Source of the DNA: Pararge aegeria
Taxonomy: Eukaryota > Arthropoda > Insecta > Lepidoptera > Nymphalidae
NCBI RefSeq assembly: GCF_905163445.1
Contig: NC_053197.1
Span: 7,998,001 to 8,062,000 of the forward strand
Reading direction: 5' to 3'
Length of the DNA: 64,000 bases
Of the stretch, positions 1-11,106 are shown piece after piece. The first letter of the stretch is position 1. Each line of letters starts with the position of its first letter. Both the position numbers and the translations under genes were made by a program. The notes below the pieces were generated by a model. The model did not search any database, had not been told where the DNA came from, and saw only the letters and a program-made list of their open reading frames with translations.

Positions 1-164
1 TCTGCATACCTGCTGATGAGCTCTTGTCGCCTATCTGCCCGCATTCCTTTATATATTGGTTTTATTACATTCTCCGAATAAAGCTCTAAAACTACGTAAG
101 TCCTAATCTGTACTCGTACTTATTAATGATTTTTGTTAGGTCTCACCTACTTGTACTACAGTAC

Positions 165-260
165 TACACTACTACAGCTGTCCCTTGCGACTTCATCCGC
201 ATACGTAGGTATGCGGCTGCGAATTTCTAAATTTAAAAAAATTATCGCATACAAGCTTTT
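165..260 (+). repeat. Repeat E 5'-end remnant
   Basis: Positions 172-200 resemble the start of repeat E (CTGTCCCTTGCGACTTC, compare CTGTTGCCCGCGACTTAG at 41166). The rest of the element is not recognisable. An 8-bp inverted repeat (CCGCATAC/GTATGCGG) lies at 197-216. Flanking DNA from 1 to 800 shows nothing else I can name. Confidence 0.35.
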
Positions 261-805
261 CTTCTATGACCCATTCGCATCGCCCGACCGATACTTGACT
301 TCTAAGGTGCGTGTCAAATACTTATTTTTTCTTAAATTACGGAGTTTTATGCAATCGCCCTGTATGTTGCCAGTATTTTTACCCAAGAAAGGATAAATAG
401 ACTTTAGAGTTTAACCCTAATGAGTTGTTTTTTTGTTTAAGCAATTGTTTCTGTATAGTTAAGTATCCTCTTTCTAAAATGATTTGCAAAAACAACCGAT
501 GCTGGGGCTTCTAAATACACCCATTGGTAACTAGCTCGCAAGGGGTGGCTATTCGTTAGTCTAACTCTTTGCTAAAACGACCCTTGGATAAGCCTGCAAT
601 GTTAACATTCTTTTCAATAATGACAGCAAGGGGGAGCTCTGTGTCTTGTTTATTGGATTTTTTGTTACAATCTACATATGAATAGAAACTACAATCTGTT
701 GGAAAATGAAATACATCGAGTGGGAGGATTCTTAAGATATTTTTTAATGAAAGCTGGGAACACGTTGTCAGTACATCACCCCACAACGCGTGACTTAATG
801 CGTGT

Positions 806-1022
806 TGAGTCTTTTTTTTTTAAGACCAGGCTCAAAAAAAATTAAAAAGCTTGGATATGAAGGCATTAAGATGTGTTTAGAACCCTCGTAGAGTTAGTTT
901 TTACGAATGTAGTCATTGCCATCATCTCACTACTATGTAAAAATTTTTTTTGTAATGACTTTCAAAGTGCCATATATGGCCCTTTTTAAATAAAGATGTA
1001 TTTGACATTGACTTGGACTTTG
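806..1022 (+). mobile_element. L1 LINE 3'-UTR fragment
   Basis: This matches the 3' untranslated tail of the LINE at 57384-59796 (there on the minus strand). Shared blocks are GAACCCTCGTAG, TTACGAATGTAGT, GCCATCATCTCACTAC, AAAGTGCCAT and a terminal AATAAAGATGTATTTGAC followed by TTGACTTGGACTTTG. No coding sequence survives apart from a possible trace of the last codons near 845. It is a diverged, old insertion. Confidence 0.75.
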
Positions 1023-1165
1023 TTATTTCTGTGCATTTTGCAAGGAAATGGTTTTTCTTTGTTTAAATTTCTTTCAACAATCGATGTTATGTAAGGGAAT
1101 GCTTTTTCTGAGTTTAATATTACTAAGATTGTATGCGTAGCGTCACATGAATATCGCTGAATATC

Positions 1166-1345
1166 GACATTTTTTTATTTATTTATTTATACTCTTTATT
1201 TGCGCACAAATAAAAATACAGAAGAAGAATAAAAAATAACACAGATAGAAGAATTATACAAAAGGCGGCCTTATCGCTTCGTAGCGATCTCTTCCAGGCA
1301 GCCTTAGGACAAGGAAAACAAAAGGATAACATACTGCAGGTTGTG
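1166..1345 (-). mobile_element. L3 LINE 3'-end fragment
   Basis: This carries TACTCTTTATT at one end and, about 80 bp on, GGCGGCCTTATCGC...GCGATCTCTTCCAG. Related pieces occur at 6545 (minus), 32245 (plus) and around 33200. GCGATAAGG/GAGATCGCT forms a short hairpin. I read it as the 3' tail of a non-LTR retrotransposon on the minus strand. No open frame remains, and the exact family is uncertain. Confidence 0.55.
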
Positions 1346-2054
1346 CATATTAAAAAAAAAAACATTCTAATAACTACATACTAATACTTGAACTAGATTA
1401 CACAAATAAAATAATACATATTATAATAAATATTAAAAAAGAAAAATAAACTAATATATACTTTAACATATCATAAATACATTAATAACAGTAAATACTA
1501 TTACAAGTCGTCTTCAATGTAAACTTTAGTAGTTTTCGACAGCTTTCTTAAAAATTTAAAGTGACTTAGACTGCCTTATGTCGATTGGGAGCGCATTCCA
1601 CTTGCTGAGCGGCTTGCACTGTAAACGAGTGCTAAAAGGTAGTTAATTAAAGGTAGTCTTAGTTAATTTTTGATTGTGAAGTTTTTATTTTTTACACAAA
1701 TATAGACTCCATTCCCCTTATTCGGATATTCCTTTGGATATCTATCCATCGTCTTACAAGATCATTTTAAAATAGTTTTTTTGTTTGTCCTTCATTTTTT
1801 TATAAACTTTCTCTTAGTAGTTATTTGAAACAAGCGCTTTGCTTCTAATTCGCACTACAAACATTTATATTGCTCCTGGCTTCCGTCTTCACCGATACCA
1901 AGAGGTAATATGTTTATTATAATAGCAACAGAGAATACGGATCTTGGGGAAAGCGTGTTAAATCCTAAGCCCCATCATAACTTACTTTCACGTGTCATTG
2001 AAGTCGAACGCTAGTCTATAGATATAGAAAACATAGTATCTTACATTACAGTAT
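1346..2054. other. No recognisable feature
   Basis: This is AT-rich DNA with short homopolymers. I see no sustained open frame and no similarity to other repeats in the window. Confidence 0.5.
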
Positions 2055-2088
2055 TACAAACTATTAACGTTAACGTTAATAGTTTGTA
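2055..2088. repeat. 34-bp perfect palindrome
   Basis: The 17-bp half-site TACAAACTATTAACGTT is followed directly by its exact reverse complement, with no spacer. It could extrude as a cruciform or be the remnant of a fold-back insertion. No second copy was found in the window. Confidence 0.9.
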
Positions 2089-3194
2089 TATAATGCGTTG
2101 ATTTTTATTGTTAAAATATCTTACGATTATTTATTAATAATACTAAAATATTTAGACCATCTTTACTGTCCGTGTCAGCTCTATGTATTCTCTGTCCTTT
2201 AATACACACCTACTTTAAAGTTTTCAAAAGTAACACGCGTGTTGGTCGCTTTAATAAGTGCCGCGCATGATAAATCGGATCAAGTACGAACACATACGAG
2301 TGCTTTTTGTCTCCTTTCCTCCACCACTAAACTTAATTGTCCCTCTCTGTCGCGCTTGTAGGGTTACGGATTTAATACATCGCTTGCGGAGTAGAAAACT
2401 TAATGAAAGTGTAGTACTGAGCATCATTATCGACGGCTTTGCTCGAAGATAAAAAGGTTTAAAGCTATGAAAACGTATGCCGCTTTAGGGTTAAACCACG
2501 CATGGAGGAACAGTTTGAACTATCGCGTCTGTAATATCTGGTTTTGAGGTAGATTTAGGCTTGAATTTACTGAATGGCGGGATGAATAGGCGTTGAATGT
2601 AGTGCACCTCAATCAATGCGTCGTTATTCTTTTCATACTATTCTATGAAAGTGTAGAAATATACGCTCGCTTTGTGAGCAGATGGCATCCACTCGAGCGT
2701 AAATTACATCGGAAACCAACGAAAGACGATTCCGGAAATCACCATATCAGCCTATTAATGTAATATATGTATATGTATATGTATAATACTATGAAGTTAC
2801 CTAATCTCCAAAAATCAACATTGTTTTTCTTCAATCGTTTTTGCACGTCGCATGTTAAGCTTAAGTCATTTTGTGGGTCCAAAATAAATTATCATGAAAA
2901 CAAATCCTGTAGTCAGACTGCTCTTCTATCCAAAATAATTATACAAGGGAGAACACTGGTACCTAAAGTACGAGTCATTAATCAGTTTAGGTCAGCGATT
3001 CAACCAAACAGTATTAATAATTCTAGGAATAAATGATTTTATTTTTATTTTTTATTATAAAATATCACTGCTGGGCATTGTCCTATTCTCTCTACCAAGA
3101 TCAGGGTTCGGAACCGGTTTGCATTAACCGGTAAGTTTTGATATTTAACAAGTTAAAAAAATTGTTCGATGGATCCTCATGTAAAAAAAATATT
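2089..3194. other. Mostly unique DNA; (TATATG)n at 2761-2788
   Basis: This stretch has a short TATATG microsatellite. At 3055-3110 there is a block (ATCACTGCTGGGCATTGTCC) resembling the 3' edge of repeat D on the minus strand. Nothing else is recognisable. Confidence 0.4.
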
Positions 3195-3482
3195 AAATCG
3201 GCTTAGTACTGCTGCTTATGCGTAAAGATACGCTATATGACATGCATAGAAACTGCAAGGCAGTTTAGTTATTGTCACAATATTACGTCATATGTTATTT
3301 TACAGAAGAAGGCTATTCGTCCGAGAGAGTCATTGAGAGATAAATTTAAAGATGTTAAAAAAGGACTTATAGACTATATTTGAAAATTAAATGTTTACAA
3401 AAATATTTCATTACTAAATTCCAGAAAGAATATGACTGCATTTCAACATTAGAAGCAAAAACAAACTAGCAGTGCAATATCG
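3195..3482 (+). pseudogene. L1 LINE reverse-transcriptase C-terminal remnant
   Basis: Conceptual translation in shifting frames follows residues ~528-646 of the protein at 57652-59775. Seen in order are a segment like LSTAAYA, a segment like ETARQF followed by an SYGI-like block, then the RAVRS/PRESLRDKFKD region with an internal deletion, and finally a segment like KFQKEYDCISTLEAKTN. There are several frameshifts and an in-frame stop after KDVKK. The match breaks off where SINE-A begins and resumes at 3783 with the last codons of the LINE. The protein would be the C-terminal part of a retrotransposon polymerase and is dead. Confidence 0.8.
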
Positions 3483-3782
3483 TCATATCAACCCATTACC
3501 GGTCCACTACAGGGCACGGGTCTCCTCCCAAAATGAGGAGGGGTTAAGACCGTAGTGTGGACTACGCTGCCCCAGTTCAGTTTGATGGACTCCACACACC
3601 TTTGAGAACATTATCGAGCACTCTCAGGGCATGCAGGTTTCCTCACGATGTTTTTCTTTACCTTTGAAGCAAGTAATATTTTACGCACATAACTTGGTAA
3701 GTTACAAGTACCGGGATTCGAACTCGGCCACAAGAAAGTGAAGTCGAGCTCCTACCCACTGGGGTATCACCACTTGATAAAC
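3483..3782 (-). mobile_element. SINE-A, nearly full length, within L1
   Basis: It reads 5' to 3' on the minus strand. The box B region GATTCGAACTCGG lies near 3715-3727 as seen on plus, and the box A region near 3757-3772 reads CCACTGGGGTATCACC on plus. The body contains CATGCAGGTTTCCTCACGATG, and the 3' end is near CATATCAACCCATTACCGG. This is the standard tRNA-derived SINE layout (RNA polymerase III promoter, body, LINE-like tail). It interrupts the L1 remnant; about 50 codons of L1 are missing across the junction. Confidence 0.85.
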
Positions 3783-3995
3783 CGAAAATTTAAACCGTTG
3801 ATAAAAAAGCTTGGGTAGAAAGGCTTCTTTTAAGACCAGGGTGCGTATGAAACCCTCGTAGCTTTAGTTTTTACGAATTTAGTTATTGCTATCATCTCAC
3901 TATCATGTAAACATTTTTTATTTAATGTCATTAAAAGTGCCATCTATGGGCCTATTTGAATAAAGAAATATTTTACCTTGACTTGGACTTTTTTA
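3783..3995 (+). mobile_element. L1 LINE 3' end after SINE-A
   Basis: This resumes with GATAAAAAAGCTTGGGT, matching the last codons (DKKAW) of the L1 protein. The 3'-UTR blocks follow: GAAACCCTCGTAGCTTTAG, CATCTCACTATC, AAAGTGCCATCTATGGGCC, TTGAATAAAG and a terminal TTGACTTGGAC. It is the distal half of the element starting at 3195. Confidence 0.8.
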
Positions 3996-5067
3996 TTTTT
4001 ACACGTTTTTTTTCCGTTTAAATCAACCAAAATAAATGCAGTAATTTAATGAAAGCGTGATGCGCCAAATTTTTAAGGTCTGGACTTTCCACTGTTTCAA
4101 TATATTGGTTGATATTTGCCGCTTAATTAATTTTTCATCTGCAAATCGCAATGGGCGCGAAAATTTACAAAAAGAGCTATATTTCGAGTTTAATGAACCG
4201 GTTTATATTTGTTAACTGAGTAAAATCGTAACAGTTTCTCAATTTTACCATGTAAATAAATGAAATCGAAACCTTAACCGGAATGATTCCGGACGAATCG
4301 GAAAAATCGAAATCGGTTTAAAATTTTTGCGGTTTTAAGGCCCAGAAGGTGGGAGGGATTTAAAGCTAAGTTCCACAACGCTGCTTAAATGCGGTTCTGG
4401 CGATTATCAACACATAGAGTAATCAGTAATAATAACGGAGAGAGGTAGCGTTACGTGCGCTTAGAGTAACTCGGAATCAGGTAAAGATTTTTTTGACAGA
4501 ATAATTCAATCCTTACCTAAACTTATCTTACAATTTTTTAGCCTGGGAACCGAACCATAAAATTTGTAGTGAGAACCTACCGACCTATGACTTATGAGAC
4601 AGTTATTGTGTTAAAAAGAGCTTCGTATTATATGAATGTAATATTACAAATGTCCATGTGATTTATCAAGAATACCGACATTATAAGCAACATTACCCGA
4701 TTAAATAGCACTTCGCAAGACATAAATCTGCCAATACCAGACCTCTGTGTCAAACTGAGCGAAAACAAAGCGTGTGTGCACTCAAAGACTAATAAGGGCG
4801 TATGTTCACGATGGTATAAAGGCAGGACCAATAAACATTTTTTCTGAATCAGAGAGACGGCCTTTGAGAAAATGTGAGCTAATTTGATGAACAATTAATT
4901 ATACACACTATGTAATGTTCAAATGTTAATGGAATAATTTCGGACTGTTAAATTCCGCCAAAGATATTCAACTAAGACCCCAGAAAATGATGGATGTATT
5001 TACGAAATCAAGAGACGAATTGCTATAAAGTGAAAAGACACAAAAGATATGGAGGAATCATAACATA
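3996..5067. other. No recognisable feature
   Basis: No convincing gene, RNA or repeat was seen. The short open frames lack composition or motifs suggesting coding. Confidence 0.5.
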
Positions 5068-5100
5068 AAGTTTAGTGGCTGTACGACTGCCACTAAACTT
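5068..5100. repeat. 12-bp stem, 9-nt loop inverted repeat
   Basis: AAGTTTAGTGGC (5068-5079) is the exact reverse complement of GCCACTAAACTT (5089-5100). A small palindrome, AGGGTTCGAACCCT, lies 13 bp downstream. The pair may mark a degraded fold-back element. Confidence 0.75.
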
Positions 5101-5239
5101 CTCTATGTTTTTAGGGTTCGAACCCTGAGAAAGAGAATGTTAATAAAAGAATAGGTGCTCTCAAGATAAGGTGCTGGAGGCAATCAATTCTGCACAAATT
5201 CAACATTAATCAGCATCCATCTTCCACAGTTTTAGTTTG

Positions 5240-5500
5240 AATTCTAAGTTTCTACGGTCACAGGTCTAGGCCTAAAACTATTGAACGACTTGTGGTTCCA
5301 AGGAAAGTGGAGGGTACAAGACAAATATTACGCAAGATGACGATGGAGGAATCAAATAAAGGCTACAATTGTAGCCTCTCTTCATGAATGCACCAGAAAT
5401 GCAACCATAATGTAGGAGTGGAAATGCAAAGTGTACCGAGCCTCAATACCACAATGAAGATCGGATTCAAGCCTGCCAAGGCTGAAATAAATTAAAGTAA
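5240..5500 (+). pseudogene. Degenerate RTE-like LINE ORF C-terminus
   Basis: Around 5290-5435 the plus strand translates, with a frameshift, to VPRKVEGTR then WRNQIKATIVASLHECTRNA and a stop before EWK. This resembles the C-terminal tail of RTE-type endonuclease-reverse transcriptases (VEGKR..RPRRWxDxIK...A.DRxxW). The critical R-W-x-D spacing is damaged and the frame is broken. The assignment rests on pattern recognition only and is tentative. Confidence 0.35.
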
Positions 5501-6544
5501 GAAAAAGAATGAACGCCATCTATGAGAATTAATTCGCAGTAGCACAAAATTAAGAATTTTTTGGGTATTTTCCTAGTTTTCTTAGTTTTTCATACAGCAC
5601 ACCTTTAAGACGCAATTTTTTTTTATTATTATAAAAGAAAAACCCAGTCATATTTTTATTTGGGATTTAAAAAATCCCACCAAAACTTTATTTTCCCCCG
5701 ATAAAATGGATGCCCTCCGTCCTCCAGGATGCAAATTATTTATATGTATTGTACATGATGCAAATTATTTATATGTAATTTCACTAATATATATAAGTTA
5801 AGCTGTCAAGCCATATAAAACCAATGCTTATATTTAAAACCCCGCTGGTAACTTTTACCAGCAGTTTTTTCGGATTAAATAGTCTAGGTCTCCATATGTG
5901 TTAAATTCAAGATCCACTAAACTGCGCCGCTAGCCCACATAGGAGAAGCGTGACACTCGTAAACCCTTTCTCCTATGAGAGAGCTAAAAGCTAAGGATGA
6001 CAATACGATGTTGAGAATTTATTTGCGTAGAGGTACTTACTCCCACCCTTATTTTTTTTATTCAGTTAAAATCTAATAAAACATACAAATTTCACTTCCA
6101 TCCCTAATATCTGATTACACTATCTATAAATAACGAACGATTCATCTCGTCAATCCAATTATTCTCCCTCCAATTAAATACCCAAGAACCCTTTCGTTTA
6201 AAAAGGTAACATTTGAAACGTGTTCCAAGTTACAGATGTAATAGCTAACCGACAGAGACCGAGTGCAGCCATCAATATATGTTTCAGTCAATGCGGATAC
6301 CGCATTAGTAGTAGATTAATACGTTGTTATTGGAGTCTTTCGGTGTACGTAAGTAATTTATTTCCCTAACTAACAATAATACGGTGGTCAGTCTTTATAA
6401 ACTTTAATTTGAATTTCGACCTTGAATTTTCCTAACTTCTTTCAATAGTAGATGGATCAATGTGAAAATTATTTTCTTATTTATTTCATTTGTTGAGAGA
6501 TATTTTTTGAATACGATTTAAAAACAATTGTTTTTAAATAACGT
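5501..6544. other. No recognisable feature
   Basis: AT-rich unique sequence. CAAATTATTTATATGTA occurs twice (5732 and 5761), a short direct repeat. No gene was seen. Confidence 0.45.
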
Positions 6545-6640
6545 ATCTTTAATGTACGCCATAATAAGTACAAACACATACAACAAAAAAAACAGTCTTA
6601 TCGCTAAAAACTGATTTCTTCCAAGCTACGAGATTTTAAA
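6545..6640 (-). mobile_element. L3 LINE 3'-end fragment
   Basis: This contains TTTAATGTACGCCATAATAAG and TCTTATCGCTAAAAACTGATTT, matching the pair of blocks in the 1166-1345 copy in the same order. It is short and diverged. Confidence 0.5.
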
Positions 6641-7911
6641 AAAAGGGTTCCTTAATTAATAATAATTACTAACCAATCTTGGTTAAATCTAAGTCTTCCA
6701 GTGAATTGATATCACTGAATCCAATGCATCGAGCTGGTGCATTGGCAGAGCTGACAAATATGAACTTGTGATGTTACTATTTTTTATTAAAGTCTCCTCT
6801 AACATTACATTTTGTAAATTAAAACAAGGGAGAGTATCCAAAATTCAAATTAAGACCCCACTGCACTTGGCCGACGTTACTATACCAACAGTGCCTATTA
6901 AAGTGAGGCATGTGTGTGGAACTAATTTTAGGAGGATGTCTCTGATACGTTTTAGCCTACATGTTGAAGGTAGTAAGGGTCATAATCATTTCGTCGTGGG
7001 GTGTACTAGTTTGTCTCCACCGCGCCACGTGGTTCACGGCTCTTGAGCAATGTATACTGTAGCATAAACTGGACTTGTGATTTCGACAAAACTGTTGTTA
7101 ATTATTGTTATTTTGTGGACCTTCTTTTTGTTTCAAAAGGACAGGTTTCAAAGGACGTTGTAATAATACCTACCTACCAACATACAATGCATGAGTCTGA
7201 GACTGCACTTTGTTTAATATTGTAGTATATCTAATAAAGATATCAACAACCATTTTGATTGAAAAAATACCGAACTTTTGAAAAGTACAGAACGTTAGGT
7301 TAGGTTTTTTTTTTTGAGGTTATAAATAACAATTCCTTAAAATTACTTTAGCTGCACAAACATTAGTTTGCAGCTAACGTGTGCTTTCATTTAAGTAATA
7401 AGATATTCTGCTATTACTTAGCGCAATATTAATAACGTAATGCCTTCTCGTACTCTATAAACTTCACCCGTTAAAATTAACCTTCAAACCCCTTTTTCGG
7501 GAGTTTATCCGGATTATCCTTATACTTAAGGAAGTATCAGGTGTCCGGAAAAGTTGAAATGACAATTTCTTTATTTTATGGCTATGGAAAATTAATTGGT
7601 CTTATAACTTTGTTTTATGTTTGGGTTCCAGAACATACACGGATGGTTATAGTCGGTAATTACAAGTAAATACGTAGATTTTATCATAGTGGTCAAAGTA
7701 TTTTTAATACATCGCAGACATTCTATAAGCGAACAAAAAAATCGTTGGATGGTTATAAGTCTCTATTGCATTAAAATTTGCAATACAGTCCCACCTTGTA
7801 TAATTCAACAGGCAGGGCTCCAAATTTAGGTACCTTGCGTGTGCAATAATCACATTTCAATACCAAATAGAATCAGAGCTCAGACTAAAACTCTTTTCTC
7901 TTTCTGTGAAC
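6641..7911. other. No recognisable feature
   Basis: Open frames of 60-92 codons at 6768-7225 have no recognisable motif and look like chance frames. A single TTAGGTTAGG at 7290-7306 is too short to suggest telomeric repeats. Confidence 0.45.
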
Positions 7912-8214
7912 CTTTTTAGCTTAAGAAATTCATCGATCGTATAGTGACCACGATTTATTAAAATTGTTTTAACATATTGTTTTAAATTATGCATTGGTAG
8001 GTCTGAAATTACCTAGGAACTCATATTATAAAAGCATAAACTTACATACTCAATTCCACAAATTACTTCTGCACCTTTCGCAAATGATATGCAGATGTCA
8101 CGAACTTATGTCCATTTCATGTAATGCGGTTGTTTATATCCATTTTTCGTTTATGAAGAGTATTTTTTTATCTTACAAACAATATACTGTAAATATTTTG
8201 TGAAGCTACTTCAG
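7912..8214 (-). pseudogene. L2 LINE ORF C-terminal fragment
   Basis: This aligns along its whole length with the L2 coding segment at 42270-42570 (minus). Shared blocks are AATTCATCGATCGTATAGTG, ATATTATAAAAGCATA, TATGCAGATGTCACGA and TTTTGTGAAGCTAC. It would encode the last ~100 residues of a reverse-transcriptase ORF. Substitutions and indels break the frame. Neither the 3'-UTR nor the upstream RT domain is present. Confidence 0.75.
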
Positions 8215-8267
8215 ATTGCATCATCTTTGGCACCAGGCTATTTTGCAGTCAGGGGCTTACTCTTTTT

Positions 8268-8474
8268 CAATATTACAAATGTGAAATTGTGTTTGTTTGT
8301 TTTTCATACCTTCACGCCTTAACTCAGCAACCAATCAACTTGGTTTGTGGCATAGAGGTAGCTGAAAGGACGGAGAGTAATATAGGAGTAACATACTAGG
8401 AAATAAACAGTTCCTTACGGCATTTTTAAAACACTAATCAACGCGGACGAAGAGGGCGAGCTACAGCTAGTAAA
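8268..8474 (-). repeat. Dispersed repeat E
   Basis: Read on the minus strand it begins TAGCTGTAGCTCGCCCTC with TTCGTCCGCG, the hallmark start of repeat E, and ends in a region related to the copies at 41161 and 45965. It is immediately followed by the PLE at 8492. Its class (Helitron-like or SINE-like) cannot be decided here. Confidence 0.55.
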
Positions 8475-8491
8475 ATATAAATCTCATATAT

Positions 8492-8862
8492 TGGATAGAA
8501 GTAGGCGTTACTTTGCGTAAATCCATAATATATTATGAAAATTAAGCTTAATTTGCTATACTCCGCGAACAGCCGGAGAATCAGTTTGGTGTAATTTATA
8601 ATTTCTTCAATCCGTATACTAATGTACCCTCTACGCACGTTTCGCTCTATAATCGAAGCATCCTCAGGAGATGTTTACTTTACAATGAATAATTGTTAAG
8701 ACACTTAACAATAATTATTCATTGTAGAGTATACTTAACGTAGAGGGTATATTGCCGAGTATCTGTTTGGTGTGGAGTATACGGATTGAAGAAATTATAA
8801 ATTACACCATACAGATTCTCCGGCTGTTCGCGGAGTATAGCAAAGTAAGCTTAATTTTCATA
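8492..8862. mobile_element. Penelope-like element, head-to-head pLTR pair
   Basis: The 371-bp insertion is flanked by a 15-bp direct repeat (ATAAATCTCATATAT at 8477-8491 and 8863-8877). The left arm reads on minus: tail (GGATAGAAGTAGGCG), AAGCTT block, then the hammerhead region. The right arm reads on plus and ends in the same AAGCTTAATTTTCAT block, but lacks the tail and the ribozyme core. The arms meet near 8695-8705 around AATAATTGTTAAG. There is no ORF; it is non-autonomous or severely 5'-truncated. Confidence 0.85.
8625..8672 (-). ncRNA. Hammerhead ribozyme motif (weakened stem II)
   Basis: On the minus strand the core is CUGAGGA, an unpaired U, stem II, then GAAAC, stem III ACG/CGU with a 2-nt loop, and GUA before GAGGG. 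Stem I begins GAG/CUC. Compared with the copy at 34798, stem II has lost one or two pairs (GCUUCG versus UAGAGC). All core residues are still present, so weak activity is possible. Confidence 0.6.
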
Positions 8863-8877
8863 ATAAATCTCATATAT

Positions 8878-10371
8878 CCATCCAGTTATTCTTGTGTTGT
8901 ATAGCTTGCATATTACAGCTTGGACGATCTCGTTCAAACTTATCTGTATCAGAGGCAACCGGACCTCCCTTAATGGATGCAAGCCATTTGAGTGCTTTCT
9001 AGTTATTTTTGTTCCTACCCGGTACTGAAGTAGTTTTCAAACTGTCAAACTTTCAACTAAAACGTGTGTTTCCCTGATATAGATAGAAATAACTGACGGA
9101 ATGTCTAGTCTCTGGTAGGTTCGACGTGTTTTCCAAAATTAGAGATACTGGGCCTGATAAGTATATCCTAGATACCCCGATTGAATATGCCCAAAGCTTT
9201 ATTTAATAATATGATACACCCATTAAAATGAAATTTCTAGTATAAATTACACATAATTTATATATTAGTCTAACACTAATCACAATTTAACTATCTGGTC
9301 GGCTAAATCCACCGCATTTGGAGCATAATTTAGTGAAAACAATTTTAGTTTAGGCCACATATTAATATTGCAAATTTGTCACACAATTTAGATGATATCG
9401 TTTTGATCTACATGCATCGAAATATTGGGAAATATAAGTTCTAAATTGAACACGTATCTGGTAATTACATATAGAATTTTCTGTTAATGTTCTTATGATC
9501 TTTTTAACCAATTAAAAAATGTAGGAGTTTTTTATATATATATCTAAGGATTATATGTTTCAGTGTTATAATATATTATGATATAATGAAACGCAATCAG
9601 ATCGCATTTGCTATGAAAATGCCTTTTTATCATAATTCTGGCAATTATGATTCCTTATTATTAGTACAAATACAAATATTCCTTATTTAAAGTAAGATAG
9701 AACTCTAAAATAGCATAGAAATGAAGTTGAAGAATAAGCTAAATTACAAGCTCTTTTGAAAAGTAGTTTTTGTATTTCTTGTGACTCTTATCACTGGTTT
9801 AGAAAGCAAATGAGAACTCCCATCAAAAATCTAATCCGAAAGCTTAAATATGGTGATATTTTTATAAAACCTACTTTATAAGAAGAGCAAACTATACTAG
9901 CTGTTGCCTGCGTCTTTCTTACTAATACTCACATAAAAAATATAGTTGTTATAATAGAATATATCCTAAAAGGGACTTATCTTGTAAATTTGAATGTCCC
10001 TTTAAAAAATATGGGAAAATTAAAATTTATTCTTATACCAGCTTAAAGGAGAGGTTAATTTTTAATCCAACATTTAATACTGTATTAGTGAGTATTACGC
10101 GGTATCTAGAAATTGTAAAAAATACGTATCATAGAAGAAGTATACGTAAAAACGTTTAGACAAGGGCCGTAGCTAAGCGCTTAATTTTTCTGGCGTAGCG
10201 CTAGATGTCTACGAGTACGTAGCAAACGGTATTGCTTTATGTAGCCGAGCTTAAGATACAGTAAGACATTGCAATATTTGTTTCAATTTCATAATTGTCT
10301 TTTACTAAATATAATTCACTTTAGACGAACCTCTTAGTAAGATGGATAGCATTTGTGCTGCAAGATATCAT
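8878..10371. other. No recognisable feature
   Basis: AT-rich. A 5' fragment of repeat E may lie at 9896-9925 (ACTAGCTGTTGCCTGCGTC). No gene or RNA was recognised. Confidence 0.4.
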
Positions 10372-10430
10372 TATTATTTATTCCTTTACATGTTAGCCCT
10401 TAACTGCCCTTACAAGATGATAAGTTCATA
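10372..10430 (-). repeat. SINE-C 3'-tail fragment
   Basis: TTACATGTTAGCCCTTAACTG matches the 3' end of SINE-C as seen in reverse at 38512 (TAGCCCTTGACTGCAATC). Only about 50 bp are left. Confidence 0.4.
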
Positions 10431-10778
10431 TTGTTTTGTTTCAACGCGGAATCTTCGGCACGTCTTTGACGGTAACTAGCTACGGCCTTTTCTGCAACCA
10501 ACACCTCTTCTTCCGGCAACTTTCTCTTTATCACAAGTACGACTCATAACTCTCGTTCGTATCCACATGCTCCAGATAAGAAACTTTAGTGGTCTTTATG
10601 GTACGCAAAAGTTCGCGTGCTTTGCACAGAACTTCCAAGTTGAATACTTTATTAGTCCAGCTACGGCCAACATACGTTTGAGTGTCCATGCGCAAAACGA
10701 AAAAAACTGTCCATGCGAAAAAAAAATATTTTTTAATTTCCTGAACGCTGCGTCTGTATCGTTAAGCCACTTATCTAA

Positions 10779-10909
10779 ATCATCATCACCATAATAGTCC
10801 ACTGCAGGAACCACCCAGGTCTAAGGGCTCTCCAGATGGGGGGTTTGCCTATAAATAAAAAAGTAAGGGGAACTAGTAGCACAGAGGACGCTGCTGCCCG
10901 TTTTCCGTT
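10779..10909 (-). repeat. Dispersed repeat D, proximal part
   Basis: This matches the plus-strand copy at 54005-54235 read backwards: AATAGTCCACTG, GGGCTCTCCAGATGGG, then AGTAGCACAGAGGACGCTGC and TGCCCGTTTTCCG. The element is cut at ~10909 and resumes at 11107, with the L4 LINE fragment in between. Confidence 0.65.
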
Positions 10910-11106
10910 CAGTCGTAGAAATAAATTCCACCCTCATCATCTGGATGTCTGGTATTCTTCTACTATTCGAAATACCAGATCATTTCTACCGCGTACTTGC
11001 AAATTATAGAACAATCTCCCATCTGATGTGTTTCCTCAAAAATACAATCTAGGGTTATTCAAGGGGCGGATAAACAAATTCCTTATATATAATATATAAA
11101 AAAAAA
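10910..11106 (+). pseudogene. L4 LINE ORF C-terminal fragment inside D
   Basis: The plus strand translates to FSRRNKFHPHHLDVWYSST followed by RNTRSFLPRTCKL, a stop, then NNLPSDVFPQKYNLGLFKGR. This is the typical C-terminal tail of many insect LINE ORF2 proteins (HPHHL-x-W, FLPRT-x-LWN-x-LP, FP-x-x-YNLGxFK). The expected W of KLWN is a TAG stop. The fragment ends in an A-run at 11098-11106, consistent with a poly(A)-primed insertion, and it splits repeat D. No RT domain is present. Confidence 0.7.

Noticed and set aside
5112..5128. GGGTTCGAACCC as a polymerase III box B
   Set aside because: It is a symmetric palindrome without a box A at proper distance or a recognisable SINE body; a chance or degraded site.
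6768..7225. Two consecutive plus-strand frames (92 and 60 codons) as a possible small gene
   Set aside because: No similarity I can recognise, no clear splice or start context and average composition; likely chance.
7286..7310. TTAGGTTAGG, resembling insect telomeric repeat
   Set aside because: Only two units here and two at 31080; not a telomeric array.
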